From Pseudomonas sputi (GTDB taxonomy: Bacteria > Pseudomonadota > Gammaproteobacteria > Pseudomonadales > Pseudomonadaceae): 64,000 bases of DNA. The notes beneath the pieces are model-generated. The model was not told where the DNA came from and ran no database searches. It saw nothing but the letters and a program-made list of their open reading frames with translations. Made by a program: the position numbers and the translations under genes. The DNA lies in assembly GCF_021603585.1 (NCBI RefSeq), contig NZ_BQHI01000015.1:53624-117623 (forward strand), read 5' to 3'. This document shows positions 49,572 through 59,402 of this stretch, one piece after another; position 1 is the stretch's first letter; the number at the start of each line of letters is the position of its first letter.

Positions 49572-51347
49572 TCAATGTGTTTTATGACCATCACTGAACT
49601 GCAACGCCGCCAACCGCGCATACAGCGGATTGCTCGCAATCAGCTCCTGATGCGTGCCGATCGCCACGAGTTTGCCCTGATCCATCACCGCGATCCGATC
49701 GGCGTTTTTCACCGTGGCCAACCGGTGGGCGATGACCAGCGTGGTGCGGTTTTGCATCAGGCTGGGCAGGGCTTGCTGGATCAGGTGTTCGCTCTGGGCG
49801 TCGAGGGCGCTGGTGGCTTCGTCGAGCAGCAGGATCGGCGCGTCAACCAGCAACGCCCGAGCGATGGCCAGCCGCTGGCGTTGTCCGCCTGACAGGCCGA
49901 GGCCGCCGTCGCCCAGATGGGTCTGGTAACCGTCTGGCATCTGTTCGATGAAATCGTGGGCGTGGGCGATTTTCGCGGCTTCCCGCACCTGCTCCAGCGT
50001 GGCGGTCGGGCAGCCGTAGCGAATGTTCTCTTCGACGCTGCCGAAGAACAGCGCCGGGGTTTGCGAGACCAGCGCGAAGCAGCGGCGCAAATCCAACGGG
50101 TCGAGGCTCGTCAGCGGCACGCCATCAATCAGGATCCGCCCTTCCCGGGGATCATAGAAACGCAGCAGCAAGTCATACACCGTCGATTTGCCTGCGCCGG
50201 ACGGCCCGACGAGCGCGAGGGTTTCGCCGGCGTTGATCGTCAGACTCAAGCCGTTGACAGCAAGGCTTTCGGGACGCGAAGGGTAGGAAAAACGCACATC
50301 CTGCAACTCCAGCTCGCCCTTGACCCGATCCGGCAACGTCACCAATCCCGTGGTCGGTGGCTGGATGATGTTCTCCGAACGCAACAGCTCCGCAATTCGC
50401 TCAGCGGCGCCAGCCGCTCGCTGCAACTCGCCAATCACTTCGCTCAACGTGCCAAACGCACTGCCAACAATCAGGCTGTAAAACACGAACGCCGCCAGTT
50501 CACCCGCCGAAATCCGCCCCGCGATCACGTCCATGCCGCCGACCCACAACATCACCGCGACGGCGCCGAGCACCAGCACGATCACCAGGGTGATCAGCCA
50601 GGCCCGCTGAAAAATCCGTTTGCGTGCGGTGTCGAACGCCTGCTCGACAGTGCTGGCGAAACGCTGTTCGTCCTGCACCTGATGGTTGTAGGCCTGCACG
50701 GTCTTGATCTGACCGAGGGTTTCGGACACGTAGCTGCCGATGTCGGCAATCCGGTCCTGACTCAGCCGGGAGAGATTGCGCACGCGGCGGCCGAAAATCA
50801 GGATCGGCGCAATCACCAATGGCAGCGCGATCACCACGATGCTGGTGAGTTTGGGGTTGGTAATGAACAACAGCACCACACCGCCAATGACCATCAGCAA
50901 ATTGCGCAGGAACAGCGACAGCGACGAGCCGATCACCGATTGCAGCAGCGTGGTGTCAGCGGTCAGCCGCGACTGGATTTCCGAGCTGCGGTTGTCCTCG
51001 TAAAACCCGGGATGCAGGTACACCAGATGGTTGAACACCTGTCGACGGATGTCCGCCACCACCCGTTCACCGATCCAGGACACCAGATAAAACCGCGCAA
51101 AGGTGCCGACCGCCAAGCCGAACACCAACAGCATGAACAGGCCGATGGATTGATTGAGCAGGTGCGGCGACTGGGTCATGAACCCTTGATCGACCAGCAG
51201 CTTGATGCCCTGCCCCATCGACAGGGTGATGCCCGCCGTGACGATCAGCGCGAGCAGCGCGCCGACCGCCGGCCAGCGATAAGGGGCAAGGAACGAACGG
51301 GCCAGGCGCAAGGCCCGGCGGTGGCGCGAGGAAAGCATCGGGATCAT
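49572..51347 (-). CDS. MsbA-like half ABC exporter
   Basis: A 591-residue fused permease-ATPase. Six membrane helices span about residues 25-310 (VGALLALIVTAGITLSMGQG first). The ATPase has Walker A LVGPSGAGKSTVYDLLLRF, signature LSGGQRQRLAIARALLV and Walker B ILLLDEATSALD. It resembles the lipid A/multidrug half exporters (MsbA/BmrA), but it is not linked to lpxK, so it is probably a second, drug- or lipid-exporting paralogue. The ATG at 51347 or 51338 could be the start; neither has a strong ribosome site. Confidence 0.88.
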   Translation of the reverse strand: MIPMLSSRHRRALRLARSFLAPYRWPAVGALLALIVTAGITLSMGQGIKLLVDQGFMTQSPHLLNQSIGLFMLLVFGLAVGTFARFYLVSWIGERVVADIRRQVFNHLVYLHPGFYEDNRSSEIQSRLTADTTLLQSVIGSSLSLFLRNLLMVIGGVVLLFITNPKLTSIVVIALPLVIAPILIFGRRVRNLSRLSQDRIADIGSYVSETLGQIKTVQAYNHQVQDEQRFASTVEQAFDTARKRIFQRAWLITLVIVLVLGAVAVMLWVGGMDVIAGRISAGELAAFVFYSLIVGSAFGTLSEVIGELQRAAGAAERIAELLRSENIIQPPTTGLVTLPDRVKGELELQDVRFSYPSRPESLAVNGLSLTINAGETLALVGPSGAGKSTVYDLLLRFYDPREGRILIDGVPLTSLDPLDLRRCFALVSQTPALFFGSVEENIRYGCPTATLEQVREAAKIAHAHDFIEQMPDGYQTHLGDGGLGLSGGQRQRLAIARALLVDAPILLLDEATSALDAQSEHLIQQALPSLMQNRTTLVIAHRLATVKNADRIAVMDQGKLVAIGTHQELIASNPLYARLAALQFSDGHKTH

Positions 51348-51606
51348 TCAGGTTCACGTCGTGTGCTGATGGATAGGGCCAGCCTACAGACTCAAATGGG
51401 GTGGAACTCTGTAAATCACAATGAGTCAGGTTAAATATGACCGGCCCGACTACTCCCTAGATGCTATTGGTCTAAGGTCCGGGTTGAGACAGGCGGTCAT
51501 TTCTGTTTGAGTGGAGATGCCGTTCCGGACCGACCGCAGGGAGCTGTCACAGCCTGGTCACCTGACGGTTTTAACCTAAGCACACAACCTGATGAGGAGA
51601 CAGGCC

Positions 51607-51786
51607 ATGTCCTTGCAACACAGCAGCGATGACAAGATTCAAGTGATCCGCACACAGCCAGATCAGTCTCTGGGTTGTTCAATTATTGATGAACATGGCA
51701 ACGAAAAGCCGATCACTGAAAAAATGATCCAGCAAGCATGCCGCGAACTGGAGAAGCGATTGGTCAAGCCTGCCGAACAAAAGTGA
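51607..51786 (+). CDS. Small conserved hypothetical protein (PA1571-like)
   Basis: A 59-residue protein that begins MSLQHSSDDKIQVIRTQPDQ and continues with EHGNEKPITEKMIQQACREL. It is mostly beta then alpha and has no membrane segment. GAGGAGA lies in front of the ATG at 51607, so I use this rather than an ATG 15 bases upstream. It resembles a short pseudomonad protein of unknown function that I recall as PA1571. It is followed by a strong terminator. Confidence 0.75.
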   Translation: MSLQHSSDDKIQVIRTQPDQSLGCSIIDEHGNEKPITEKMIQQACRELEKRLVKPAEQK

Positions 51787-51805
51787 TATCGCCACCGTCT
51801 TCCTG

Positions 51806-51832
51806 ACCCGGCCCCAGCAGGCCGGGTTTTTT
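51806..51832. terminator. Terminator between the 59-residue gene and pdxB
   Basis: ACCCGGCC (51806-51813), loop CCAGCA and GGCCGGGT (51820-51827) form an 8-bp stem followed by a T-run. It serves the plus-strand gene. Confidence 0.85.
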
Positions 51833-51843
51833 ATGCCCGCTGT

Positions 51844-52986
51844 TTATACGGCCACAGCGCCCAGCGCGGTCACGATCTGGCGCAAGACGGGCGAATCGCC
51901 CTCGATCCGCACCTTCAAGCCTTCGATCTCGCGCCGCGACGGATACTGCTTGCGCAACACATCGAACGCCGCGCGTTGCTCACCGACACTGCCCAGCAGC
52001 GTGCGACGGAAATCCGCGTCGTCCCGGCGCGGGTCATACACGCCACGGCACAACATCGCCAGCGCCCAGGCCGGATCGCTGTCGGCATGCAGAGAAACTT
52101 CCGACAACCACGGCGCTGGCAGCAAATCACCGAGTTGAATGCTGGCGGGTTGACCGATGAACTGGCAGTACGCCTGATAGATCTGCGCGGTGCCGCGCTG
52201 CTTGCCATCAAGGCTGTAACCAGCGATGTGCGGCGTCGCCAGCACGCAGAGTTCGGCCAGCGCCACATCGACTTGCGGTTCGGCTTCCCAGACATCGAGC
52301 ACTGCTTGCAGGTCTTCACGCTCCAGCAGCACCTCGCGCAACGCGGTGTTATCCACCACCGGACCGCGAGCCGCGTTGATCAGCCAGGCACCGGGCTTGA
52401 GCTGCTGCAAACGCGGCTCGTCGAACAAGTGCCAGGTCGCGTCATCGCCGTTGCGGGTCAACGGGGTATGCAGGCTGATCACGTCGCACTGCGCGATGAT
52501 CTGCTCCAGGCTGACATAGTCACCGCCCTCGGCCGCCTGGCGCGGCGGGTCGCAGACTTTCACGTTCCAGCCCAGGCCTTTGAGCACCTTGATCAGGCGA
52601 CCGCCGACTTCACCGGCACCGATCACACCGTAAGTGCGTTCACTCAAATCGACGCCTTCGATTTCAGCCAGGGTCATCAGGCTGCCAAGCACGTAATCGA
52701 CCACGCCCCGGGCATTGCAGCCGGGGGCGCTGGACCAGGTAATGCCGGCCTCGTTGAAGTAATCGAGATCCAGATGATCGGTGCCGATCGTGCAGGTGCC
52801 GACAAAACGCACCTTGCTGCCTTCGAGCAGTGCGCGATTGACGTGGGTCACCGAGCGCACCAGCAGCACGTCGGCCTGTTCAACCGTGGCCCGGTCGATG
52901 GAACGACCCGAAACCCGGCGGATCTCGCCGAAACCGGCAAAAAAAGCATCGAGCAGCGGGATATTTTCGTCGGCAACAATCAGCAT
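51844..52986 (-). CDS. pdxB: Erythronate-4-phosphate dehydrogenase PdxB
   Basis: A 380-residue D-2-hydroxyacid dehydrogenase with the PdxB C-terminal extension (from about residue 290). The NAD-binding motif is [20 protein letters not shown], the catalytic Arg is in [18 protein letters not shown], and His in [17 protein letters not shown]. It oxidises 4-phosphoerythronate in the DXP-dependent route to pyridoxal phosphate. The start is the ATG at 52986 ([19 protein letters not shown]). It is divergent from a MATE pump gene. Confidence 0.95.
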   Translation of the reverse strand: MLIVADENIPLLDAFFAGFGEIRRVSGRSIDRATVEQADVLLVRSVTHVNRALLEGSKVRFVGTCTIGTDHLDLDYFNEAGITWSSAPGCNARGVVDYVLGSLMTLAEIEGVDLSERTYGVIGAGEVGGRLIKVLKGLGWNVKVCDPPRQAAEGGDYVSLEQIIAQCDVISLHTPLTRNGDDATWHLFDEPRLQQLKPGAWLINAARGPVVDNTALREVLLEREDLQAVLDVWEAEPQVDVALAELCVLATPHIAGYSLDGKQRGTAQIYQAYCQFIGQPASIQLGDLLPAPWLSEVSLHADSDPAWALAMLCRGVYDPRRDDADFRRTLLGSVGEQRAAFDVLRKQYPSRREIEGLKVRIEGDSPVLRQIVTALGAVAV

Positions 52987-53146
52987 GGCAGGGCTCCTTG
53001 GGCGGATCGGCAGTGTAGGCGCTGGGGCTGCGATGAGCCAGCAGGCTGTTCGATTACAAATCCGCAACAGAGGATTTTTCCTGACCGTTATGTCAGCGGC
53101 GTAGAATGCCCGACCTTGCGCATCAACCCCTGTGGACGCTTTGCCT

Positions 53147-54556
53147 GTGAATTCCGTGACTGACCGCCCTGCTGCCGTTTCCCTCAACCGCCCTGCCCGG
53201 GTTCGCCTGGAGCTGAAAAATCTGCTCAGCCTGGCATTGCCGATCATGATCGCGCAGCTGGCAACCACCGCCATGGGCTTCGTCGATGCGGTGATGGCCG
53301 GGCGCGTCGGGCCCAAGGATCTGGCGGCCGTGGCGCTGGGCAACTCGATCTGGGTGCCGGTGTTCCTGCTGATGACCGGCACTTTGCTGGCCACCACGCC
53401 GAAAGTGGCCCAGCGCTTCGGCGCCGGCACCCACAGCGAGATCGGCCCGATCGTGCGTCAGGCCTTGTGGCTGGCGCTGGTGGTTGGCCTGATGGCGACC
53501 GCCATGCTGTTCAGCGCCGAGCCGATCCTGCACCTGATGAAAGTCGATCCGGAACTGATCGAGCCGTGCATGCAGTACCTGCACGGCATTGCCAGCGGTC
53601 TGCCGGCGGTGGCCTTCTACCATGTGCTGCGCTGCACCAGTGACGGCCTCGGTCGCACCCGCCCGGCCATGGTGCTTGGCCTGTGCGGCCTGGCGCTGAA
53701 CATACCGCTGAACTACGTGTTCATTTATGGTCACTTCGGGGTACCGGCCATGGGCGGCGTCGGTTGCGGCTGGGCCACGGCGATCGTGATGTGGGTGATG
53801 GCGTTGGGCCTGGCCGGTTACGAGCGCTGGGCGCCGGCCTACAAGTCGAGCGAACTGTTCAGCCGTTTCGACTGGCCGCAATGGACGGTGATCAAGCGTT
53901 TGCTGGCCATCGGTCTGCCGATCGGTGTCGCGGTGTTTGCCGAGTCGAGCATCTTCGCGGTGATCGCGCTGCTGATCGGCAGCCTCGGCGCCACGGTGGT
54001 GGCCGGGCATCAGATTGCGCTGAACGTCAGTTCGCTGGTGTTCATGATCCCGTACTCGCTGGGCATGGCCGTGACCGTGCGGGTCGGCCAGGCCCTGGGC
54101 CGTGAAGAACCCCGTGAAGCACGTTTCGCAGCAGGTGTCGGCATGGGCTCCGCGCTGGCCTATGCCTGCCTGTCGGCGAGCATGATGTTGCTGATGCGCG
54201 AGCACATTGCGGCGATCTACACCTCCGATCCGATGGTGATTCACATTGCGGCGATGCTGATCGTGTACTCGGCGCTGTTCCAGTTCTCCGACGCGATTCA
54301 GGTCACCGCCGCCGGCGCCCTGCGCGGGTATCAGGACACCCGGGTGACGATGATCCTGACTCTGTTCGCCTATTGGGGCATCGGCCTGCCGGTAGGTTAC
54401 GCCCTCGGCCTGACCGACTGGCTCGGCGAGCCACGTGGCCCGAGCGGCCTGTGGGAAGGTCTGATCGTCGGCCTGAGCTGCGCGGCGCTGATGCTGTCGA
54501 TCCGCCTGACGCGCAGCGCACGCAAACGCATTCGCATCAGCCGTTCGATGGGCTGA
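53147..54556 (+). CDS. MATE-family multidrug efflux transporter (PmpM/NorM-like)
   Basis: A 469-residue MATE transporter with 12 predicted helices in two MatE halves. The opening helix has [20 protein letters not shown] and [12 protein letters not shown], close to PmpM of P. aeruginosa, an H+-coupled exporter of fluoroquinolones and quaternary ammonium compounds. The second half begins near [20 protein letters not shown]. Only GTG starts exist; I take 53147 ([13 protein letters not shown]), with 53132 also possible. It is divergent from pdxB and ends at a terminator facing tusA. Confidence 0.9.
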   Translation: MNSVTDRPAAVSLNRPARVRLELKNLLSLALPIMIAQLATTAMGFVDAVMAGRVGPKDLAAVALGNSIWVPVFLLMTGTLLATTPKVAQRFGAGTHSEIGPIVRQALWLALVVGLMATAMLFSAEPILHLMKVDPELIEPCMQYLHGIASGLPAVAFYHVLRCTSDGLGRTRPAMVLGLCGLALNIPLNYVFIYGHFGVPAMGGVGCGWATAIVMWVMALGLAGYERWAPAYKSSELFSRFDWPQWTVIKRLLAIGLPIGVAVFAESSIFAVIALLIGSLGATVVAGHQIALNVSSLVFMIPYSLGMAVTVRVGQALGREEPREARFAAGVGMGSALAYACLSASMMLLMREHIAAIYTSDPMVIHIAAMLIVYSALFQFSDAIQVTAAGALRGYQDTRVTMILTLFAYWGIGLPVGYALGLTDWLGEPRGPSGLWEGLIVGLSCAALMLSIRLTRSARKRIRISRSMG

Positions 54557-54563
54557 CCGGCCA

Positions 54564-54595
54564 TAAAAAAGACCTGCAGATGCAGGTCTTTTTTT
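54564..54595. terminator. Bidirectional terminator between the MATE gene and tusA
   Basis: AAAAAAGACCTGCA pairs with TGCAGGTCTTTTTTT across 54564-54595, a stem of about 14 bp whose arms meet in a tiny loop. Confidence 0.85.
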
Positions 54596-54604
54596 GCCTT
54601 GCGA

Positions 54605-54856
54605 TCAACCGGACTTCTTGCGGATCCAGTACAGATAAGTCCCGGCTTCTTCATGCTGCCCCACCAATTCATGGTCGAGAAACACGCAGAACTTGGGGAT
54701 GTCGCGGCGGGTCGACGGGTCGGTGGCGATCACCTTGAGCAGGCCACCGGGCACCAGGTCGCGGATGTGCTGGTGCAGCATCATCACCGGCTCCGGGCAG
54801 TTGAGGCCTGTGGCGTCGAGGGTGCCGTCGACCGGCGTGTTGATCATCTCACTCAT
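54605..54856 (-). CDS. tusA: Sulfur carrier protein TusA
   Basis: An 83-residue TusA/SirA-fold protein. The persulfide-carrying Cys is in [19 protein letters not shown] (CPxP motif), followed by [19 protein letters not shown]. It relays sulfur from IscS to TusBCD for 2-thiouridine formation in tRNA and to other acceptors. It lies 65 bases upstream of rlmM's stop in the same direction, giving an rlmM-tusA order also seen in P. aeruginosa. A shared terminator follows. Confidence 0.94.
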
Positions 54857-54921
54857 GATTCACTCCTGAAACTGGCCGGCATTGTCACCCAATGCCGGGT
54901 GTTCGGTCACCTGTCGCGCGC

Positions 54922-55995
54922 TCAGCGGGCTTTGGCTTTCTTCACGTCATGGCGACGCAGATGGCAGGTCACTTCCTCGCGGTCGTGGTACAGCTGCTTG
55001 CAGCCGATGTCGACCTTGATCCCACGGGCCTTGAAACCGTCGGCGATACGCTCGAGCAAGCGCTTCACTTCGGCGTAGCGCTGCTTCATCGGCAGCTTGA
55101 GGTTGACCACCGTTTCTCGGCAATGTCCCTCGCCGATCCACTCTTCGAGCATCGCGGCGTTGCGCGCCGGCTTCTCGACGATGTCGCAGACCATCCAGTC
55201 CACCGGTTGCTTGGGTTTGAAGGTGAAGCCGTCGGCCATCAAGTGCTGCACCAGACCGGTGTCCATCAGGCTTTCGGCCATCGGACCGTTGTCGATGGCC
55301 GTCACCAGCATGCCGCGATTGACCAGTTGCCAGGTCCAGCCGCCCGGTGCTGCACCGAGGTCGACGCCGGTCATGTCGCTGTGCAGGCGATCTTCCCACT
55401 GGTCGCGGGGGATGAAGTGGTGCCAGGCCTCCTCCAGTTTCAGGGTCGAACGGCTCGGCGCCTCGCGTGGGAACTTCAGACGCGGAATGCCCATCGGCCA
55501 CATCGCCGAGTTGCCGGCATCGGCCAGACCGAGAAACACTTCACGGCCGCTCTTGAAGGTCAGCAGCAGGCGCGGCTTGCTGGCGTCCTCCACCAGTTTG
55601 CCGGCGCCAGTCAGGGCCTTGCGCAGCGGGCCTTCGAACTTCTTGCAGAAATTCGACAGTTCCTTGCCGTCATTGGTGTCGACGACTTCCAGCCACAGGC
55701 TGCCACAAACCGGGAATTCAGCCATGTGCGCGAGGATCACGCTGATGCGGTCGTTTTCCGGCAGATCGATGAAAAAGCCGCGCGCCCACTGGCGCGGGAA
55801 GATCAGCTCAGCGAAACGCTGGCCGCGCATCAGGCGCTCGGCACCGTCTTCTTCGGTGCAGACGAACTCGGCGCACGCAGTGGCCGGTTTGGCCTTGGCG
55901 TAGCCGGCCACGTTGAGTTGGGCGGCGAGGTCGGAAATCTCCGAGCAGACTTCGCCTTCGAAGCCTGGCCGGCAATGCATGAATAGGGTGTTCAT
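54922..55995 (-). CDS. rlmM: 23S rRNA 2'-O-ribose C2498 methyltransferase RlmM
   Basis: A 357-residue enzyme with an N-terminal THUMP-like domain and a C-terminal Rossmann methyltransferase fold. The SAM site is TGVDLGAAPGGWTWQLVNRG; the catalytic K-D-K-E type residues include DWMVCDIVEKPARNA and VVNLKLPMKQRYAEV. It methylates C2498 of 23S rRNA in the peptidyl-transferase region. The start is the ATG at 55995 (MNTLFMHCRPGFEGEVCSEI), nine codons inside the open frame. It is divergent from acnA. Confidence 0.95.
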   Translation of the reverse strand: MNTLFMHCRPGFEGEVCSEISDLAAQLNVAGYAKAKPATACAEFVCTEEDGAERLMRGQRFAELIFPRQWARGFFIDLPENDRISVILAHMAEFPVCGSLWLEVVDTNDGKELSNFCKKFEGPLRKALTGAGKLVEDASKPRLLLTFKSGREVFLGLADAGNSAMWPMGIPRLKFPREAPSRSTLKLEEAWHHFIPRDQWEDRLHSDMTGVDLGAAPGGWTWQLVNRGMLVTAIDNGPMAESLMDTGLVQHLMADGFTFKPKQPVDWMVCDIVEKPARNAAMLEEWIGEGHCRETVVNLKLPMKQRYAEVKRLLERIADGFKARGIKVDIGCKQLYHDREEVTCHLRRHDVKKAKAR

Positions 55996-56216
55996 TCTTA
56001 CTCCTGGGCAGAGGGCGATCATTCATCCCCTGCGCGATGCCCAGACTTGCATTGAAGCAATGCCTGTCACGAAAACCGGCGCATGATAGCCCATGTCGGA
56101 ACCTTGGACTTGCCCATAGAGTCCAGTTATTAGCCAGCTACTGAAAACAGGGCTACGTTGATAGCTCTGCCCGTCCCCTCAGTCCGTAGCCGTGCGGACT
56201 CAAAGGAGTGATCGTA

Positions 56217-58958
56217 ATGCCGTCCCTTGATAGCCTGAACACCCTTAAAACCCTGAAGATAGACGACAAGACTTACCACTATTTCAGCCTGCCGGATGCC
56301 GCCAAGACCTTGGGCGATCTCGACAAGTTGCCGATGTCGCTGAAAGTCCTGCTGGAAAACCTGCTGCGCTGGGAAGATGAAAAAACCGTCACCGGCGCCG
56401 ACCTCAAGGCGATTGCCGCGTGGCTCAAGGAGCGTCGCTCCGACCGGGAAATCCAGTACCGCCCGGCCCGCGTGCTGATGCAGGACTTTACCGGCGTACC
56501 CGCCGTCGTCGATCTGGCCGCCATGCGCGCCGCCATGGCCAAGGCTGGCGGTGATCCGCAGCGAATCAACCCGCTGTCGCCGGTGGATCTGGTGATCGAC
56601 CACTCGGTGATGGTCGACAAGTTCGCCAGCGCAAGCGCATTCGAACAGAACGTCGACATCGAAATGCAGCGCAACGGTGAACGTTACGCCTTCCTGCGCT
56701 GGGGCCAGAGCGCCTTTGACAATTTCAGTGTGGTGCCCCCGGGCACCGGGATCTGCCACCAGGTCAACCTCGAATACCTCGGGCGCACCGTGTGGACCAA
56801 GGACGAAGACGGCCGCACCTATGCCTTCCCCGACACGCTGGTCGGCACCGACTCCCACACCACCATGATCAACGGCCTCGGCGTGCTCGGCTGGGGTGTC
56901 GGCGGGATCGAGGCGGAAGCGGCGATGCTCGGGCAACCCGTGTCGATGCTGATTCCCGAGGTGATCGGCTTCAAACTCACCGGCAAGCTCAAGGAAGGCA
57001 TCACTGCCACCGACCTGGTGCTGACGGTAACCCAGATGCTGCGCAAGAAAGGCGTGGTCGGCAAATTCGTCGAGTTCTATGGCGACGGCCTCGCCGACCT
57101 GCCGCTGGCGGATCGCGCGACCATCGCCAACATGGCCCCGGAATACGGCGCGACCTGCGGTTTCTTCCCGGTGGATGACGTGACGCTGGACTACCTGCGC
57201 CTGTCCGGCCGCCCGCCTGAAGTGGTGAAATTGGTCGAGGCCTATACCAAGGCTCAGGGCCTGTGGCGCCTGCCCGGTCAGGAACCGGTGTTCACCGACA
57301 GCCTGGCGCTGGACATGGGCAGCGTCGAAGCCAGCCTCGCCGGGCCGAAACGTCCGCAGGACCGCGTCTCGCTGCCGAATGTCGGTCAGGCCTTCAGTGA
57401 TTTCCTCGACCTGCAATTCAAACCCACCAGCAAAGAAGAAGGACGCCTGGAAAGCGAAGGCGGCGGTGGCGTGGCGGTGGGCAATGCCGATCTGGTCGGC
57501 GAAACGGATTACGAGCACGACGGCCAAACCTATCGTCTGAAAAACGGCGCGGTCGTAATTGCCGCGATCACCTCCTGCACCAATACCTCCAACCCGAGCG
57601 TGATGATGGCTGCCGGCCTGCTGGCGAAGAAAGCCGTGGAAAAAGGCCTGACCCGCAAGCCGTGGGTGAAGAGCTCGCTGGCACCGGGGTCGAAAGTAGT
57701 CACCGACTACTACAAGGCCGCCGGGCTGACGCAGTACCTCGACCAGCTCGGGTTTTCCCTGGTGGGTTACGGCTGCACCACTTGCATCGGCAACTCCGGG
57801 CCGCTGCCGGAACCGATCGAAAAAGCCATTCAGAAAGCCGATCTGACCGTGGCTTCGGTCTTGTCCGGCAACCGCAACTTCGAAGGCCGGGTGCATCCTT
57901 TGGTGAAAACCAATTGGCTGGCCTCGCCGCCGCTGGTCGTCGCGTACGCCTTGGCGGGCAGTGTGCGTACCGACATCAGCAGCGAGCCGCTGGGCAACGA
58001 CCAGCAAGGCAATCCGGTTTACCTGCGTGACATCTGGCCGAGCAGCAAGGAAATCGCCGATGCGGTGAATCAGGTCAACACCGCGATGTTCCACAAGGAA
58101 TACGCCGAGGTGTTCGCCGGGGACGAACAATGGCAAGCCATCGAAGTGCCGCAGGCCGCGACCTACGTCTGGCAGGCGGATTCGACCTACATCCAGCATC
58201 CGCCGTTCTTCGATGACATTGCCGGGCCATTGCCGGTGATCGCTGATGTGAAAGGTGCGCGAGTGCTGGCCCTGCTGGGCGACTCGGTGACCACTGACCA
58301 CATCTCCCCCGCCGGCAACATCAAGGCCGACAGCCCGGCCGGGCGTTACCTGCGCGAGCAAGGCGTCGAGCCACGGGACTTCAACTCCTACGGTTCACGT
58401 CGGGGCAACCACGAAGTAATGATGCGCGGCACGTTCGCCAACATCCGTATCCGCAACGAAATGCTCGGCGGCGAGGAAGGTGGCAACACGATCTACATTC
58501 CGACCGGCGAGAAGATGGCGATCTATGACGCGGCCATGCGTTACCAGGCTTCGGGAACGCCGCTGGTAGTGATTGCCGGGCAAGAATACGGCACTGGCTC
58601 CAGCCGCGACTGGGCGGCCAAAGGGACCAACCTGCTGGGCGTGAAAGCGGTGATCGCCGAAAGCTTCGAGCGCATCCACCGCTCCAACCTGGTGGGCATG
58701 GGCGTGCTGCCGTTGCAGTTCAAGCTCGATCAGAACCGTAAGAGCCTGAACCTCACCGGCAAGGAAACCCTGGAGATTCAGGGTCTGACAGGGGTCGAAC
58801 TGACGCCACGGATGAACCTTACCCTGGTGATCACCCGGGAAGACGGCAGTCAGGAGAGGATCGAAGTGCTGTGCCGCATCGACACCCTCAACGAGGTGGA
58901 GTACTTCAAGTCCGGCGGTATCCTGCATTACGTATTGCGGCAGCTGATCGCCTCGTAA
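56217..58958 (+). CDS. acnA: Aconitate hydratase A
   Basis: A 913-residue AcnA/IRP-type aconitase interconverting citrate and isocitrate. The [4Fe-4S] ligands are Cys in [19 protein letters not shown] and the two in [20 protein letters not shown]. The C-terminal swivelling domain has [20 protein letters not shown]. Start: ATG at 56217 with AAAGGAG at proper spacing; a GTG nine bases upstream overlaps this ribosome site. A hairpin terminator follows, and beyond it a convergent rsmX-like RNA. Confidence 0.97.
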   Translation: MPSLDSLNTLKTLKIDDKTYHYFSLPDAAKTLGDLDKLPMSLKVLLENLLRWEDEKTVTGADLKAIAAWLKERRSDREIQYRPARVLMQDFTGVPAVVDLAAMRAAMAKAGGDPQRINPLSPVDLVIDHSVMVDKFASASAFEQNVDIEMQRNGERYAFLRWGQSAFDNFSVVPPGTGICHQVNLEYLGRTVWTKDEDGRTYAFPDTLVGTDSHTTMINGLGVLGWGVGGIEAEAAMLGQPVSMLIPEVIGFKLTGKLKEGITATDLVLTVTQMLRKKGVVGKFVEFYGDGLADLPLADRATIANMAPEYGATCGFFPVDDVTLDYLRLSGRPPEVVKLVEAYTKAQGLWRLPGQEPVFTDSLALDMGSVEASLAGPKRPQDRVSLPNVGQAFSDFLDLQFKPTSKEEGRLESEGGGGVAVGNADLVGETDYEHDGQTYRLKNGAVVIAAITSCTNTSNPSVMMAAGLLAKKAVEKGLTRKPWVKSSLAPGSKVVTDYYKAAGLTQYLDQLGFSLVGYGCTTCIGNSGPLPEPIEKAIQKADLTVASVLSGNRNFEGRVHPLVKTNWLASPPLVVAYALAGSVRTDISSEPLGNDQQGNPVYLRDIWPSSKEIADAVNQVNTAMFHKEYAEVFAGDEQWQAIEVPQAATYVWQADSTYIQHPPFFDDIAGPLPVIADVKGARVLALLGDSVTTDHISPAGNIKADSPAGRYLREQGVEPRDFNSYGSRRGNHEVMMRGTFANIRIRNEMLGGEEGGNTIYIPTGEKMAIYDAAMRYQASGTPLVVIAGQEYGTGSSRDWAAKGTNLLGVKAVIAESFERIHRSNLVGMGVLPLQFKLDQNRKSLNLTGKETLEIQGLTGVELTPRMNLTLVITREDGSQERIEVLCRIDTLNEVEYFKSGGILHYVLRQLIAS

Positions 58959-58970
58959 AGCCTGCAAATG

Positions 58971-59004
58971 CAGAAACACCGCCAATCGGCGGTGTTTCTG
59001 TTTG
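58971..59004 (+). terminator. Terminator of acnA
   Basis: CAGAAACACCGCC (58971-58983), loop AATC and GGCGGTGTTTCTG (58988-59000) form a perfect 13-bp stem followed by TTTG. Confidence 0.85.
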
Positions 59005-59026
59005 TGAGGGCACTTTTCTGCAGACG

Positions 59027-59056
59027 AAAAAAAACCCGCCGAAGCGGGTTTTTCCC
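59027..59056 (-). terminator. Terminator of the RsmX-like RNA
   Basis: On the minus strand AACCCGC (59050-59044), loop TTCG, GCGGGTT (59039-59033), then a run of U to 59027. Confidence 0.88.
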
Positions 59057-59144
59057 AAGACCATTATCGACTCCCTGTCGGCAGCGATCCTTGCATATGG
59101 TCGATCATCCATGATCCTGAAACACTCCCTGTGTTTCAGTTGAT
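59027..59144 (-). ncRNA. rsmX: RsmX-type regulatory small RNA
   Basis: A minus-strand transcript of about 118 nt is inferred from a -10 TAATCT (59156-59151) to a terminator (GC-rich stem 59035-59048, U-run to 59027). It holds six GGA motifs. Three are displayed in hairpin loops: CTGAAACAC-AGGGA-GTGTTTCAG (59139-59117), GATC-ATGGAT-GATC (59115-59102), and CGAC-AGGGA-GTCG (59079-59067). AGGAT and AAGGAT lie between, and a sixth (GGGA) precedes the terminator. This is the layout by which RsmX/Y/Z RNAs sequester RsmA/RsmE to relieve repression of secondary metabolism and biofilm genes. The length matches the roughly 119 nt I recall for RsmX of P. fluorescens. Confidence 0.88.
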
Positions 59145-59200
59145 GAGGCTAGATTACGCGATGGATCCAATCGGCAATAGTCGAAAAAGCTACCATCGCG

Positions 59201-59218
59201 TGTAAGACATTCGCCATA
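59201..59218 (-). promoter_or_regulatory. GacA-type upstream activating element of rsmX
   Basis: On the minus strand the 18-mer TATGGC-GAATGT-CTTACA has the downstream half CTTACA and the central AT of the GacA consensus TGTAAG-NNATNN-CTTACA. The upstream half is degenerate. Its centre lies about 65 bases before the inferred rsmX start, as expected for GacA-activated sRNA genes. Confidence 0.65.
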
Positions 59219-59237
59219 GCACCCCTTCCGAAAACCC

Positions 59238-59402
59238 TTAGGCGTGTCGGGCCTTGAGTACAGAATCCGCTAGATCTGCGAGTTTCAGCTGTCCGGCGGC
59301 GGCTTTCTGGTCGTCATCCTCCATGCACCATGCGGCTGACAGTCCGGCGAATACCAGCGCCCAGCGTTCCAGCCAGGGCGTGAACAGGTCGATATCAGCC
59401 AC
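59238..59402 (-). CDS. Small hypothetical protein translationally coupled to the SRPBCC gene
   Basis: A 54-residue protein starting at a GTG (MADIDLFTPWLERWALVFAG). The GTG overlaps the SRPBCC stop (GTGGCTGA), a classic coupled arrangement. It has a hydrophobic stretch WALVFAGLSAAW, then acidic MEDDDQKAAAGQLKLADLAD. No family recognised. Downstream it is followed by the rsmX promoter region. Confidence 0.55.
   Translation of the reverse strand: MADIDLFTPWLERWALVFAGLSAAWCMEDDDQKAAAGQLKLADLADSVLKARHA

Noticed and set aside
56130-58361. A 743-codon open frame antisense to acnA
   Set aside because: The sense strand encodes a full aconitase with all iron-sulfur motifs. Long antisense frames are expected in GC-rich genes with G/C third positions; the translation is His/Gln/Arg-rich with no domain.
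59149-59217. A 22-codon minus-strand frame (MANVLHAMVAFSTIADWIHR...) with a strong upstream GGAAGGGG
   Set aside because: It lies between the GacA-like element and the -10 of the rsmX-like RNA, so it is upstream of the inferred transcript start. The purine-rich stretch is probably coincidental. Kept as a remote possibility only.
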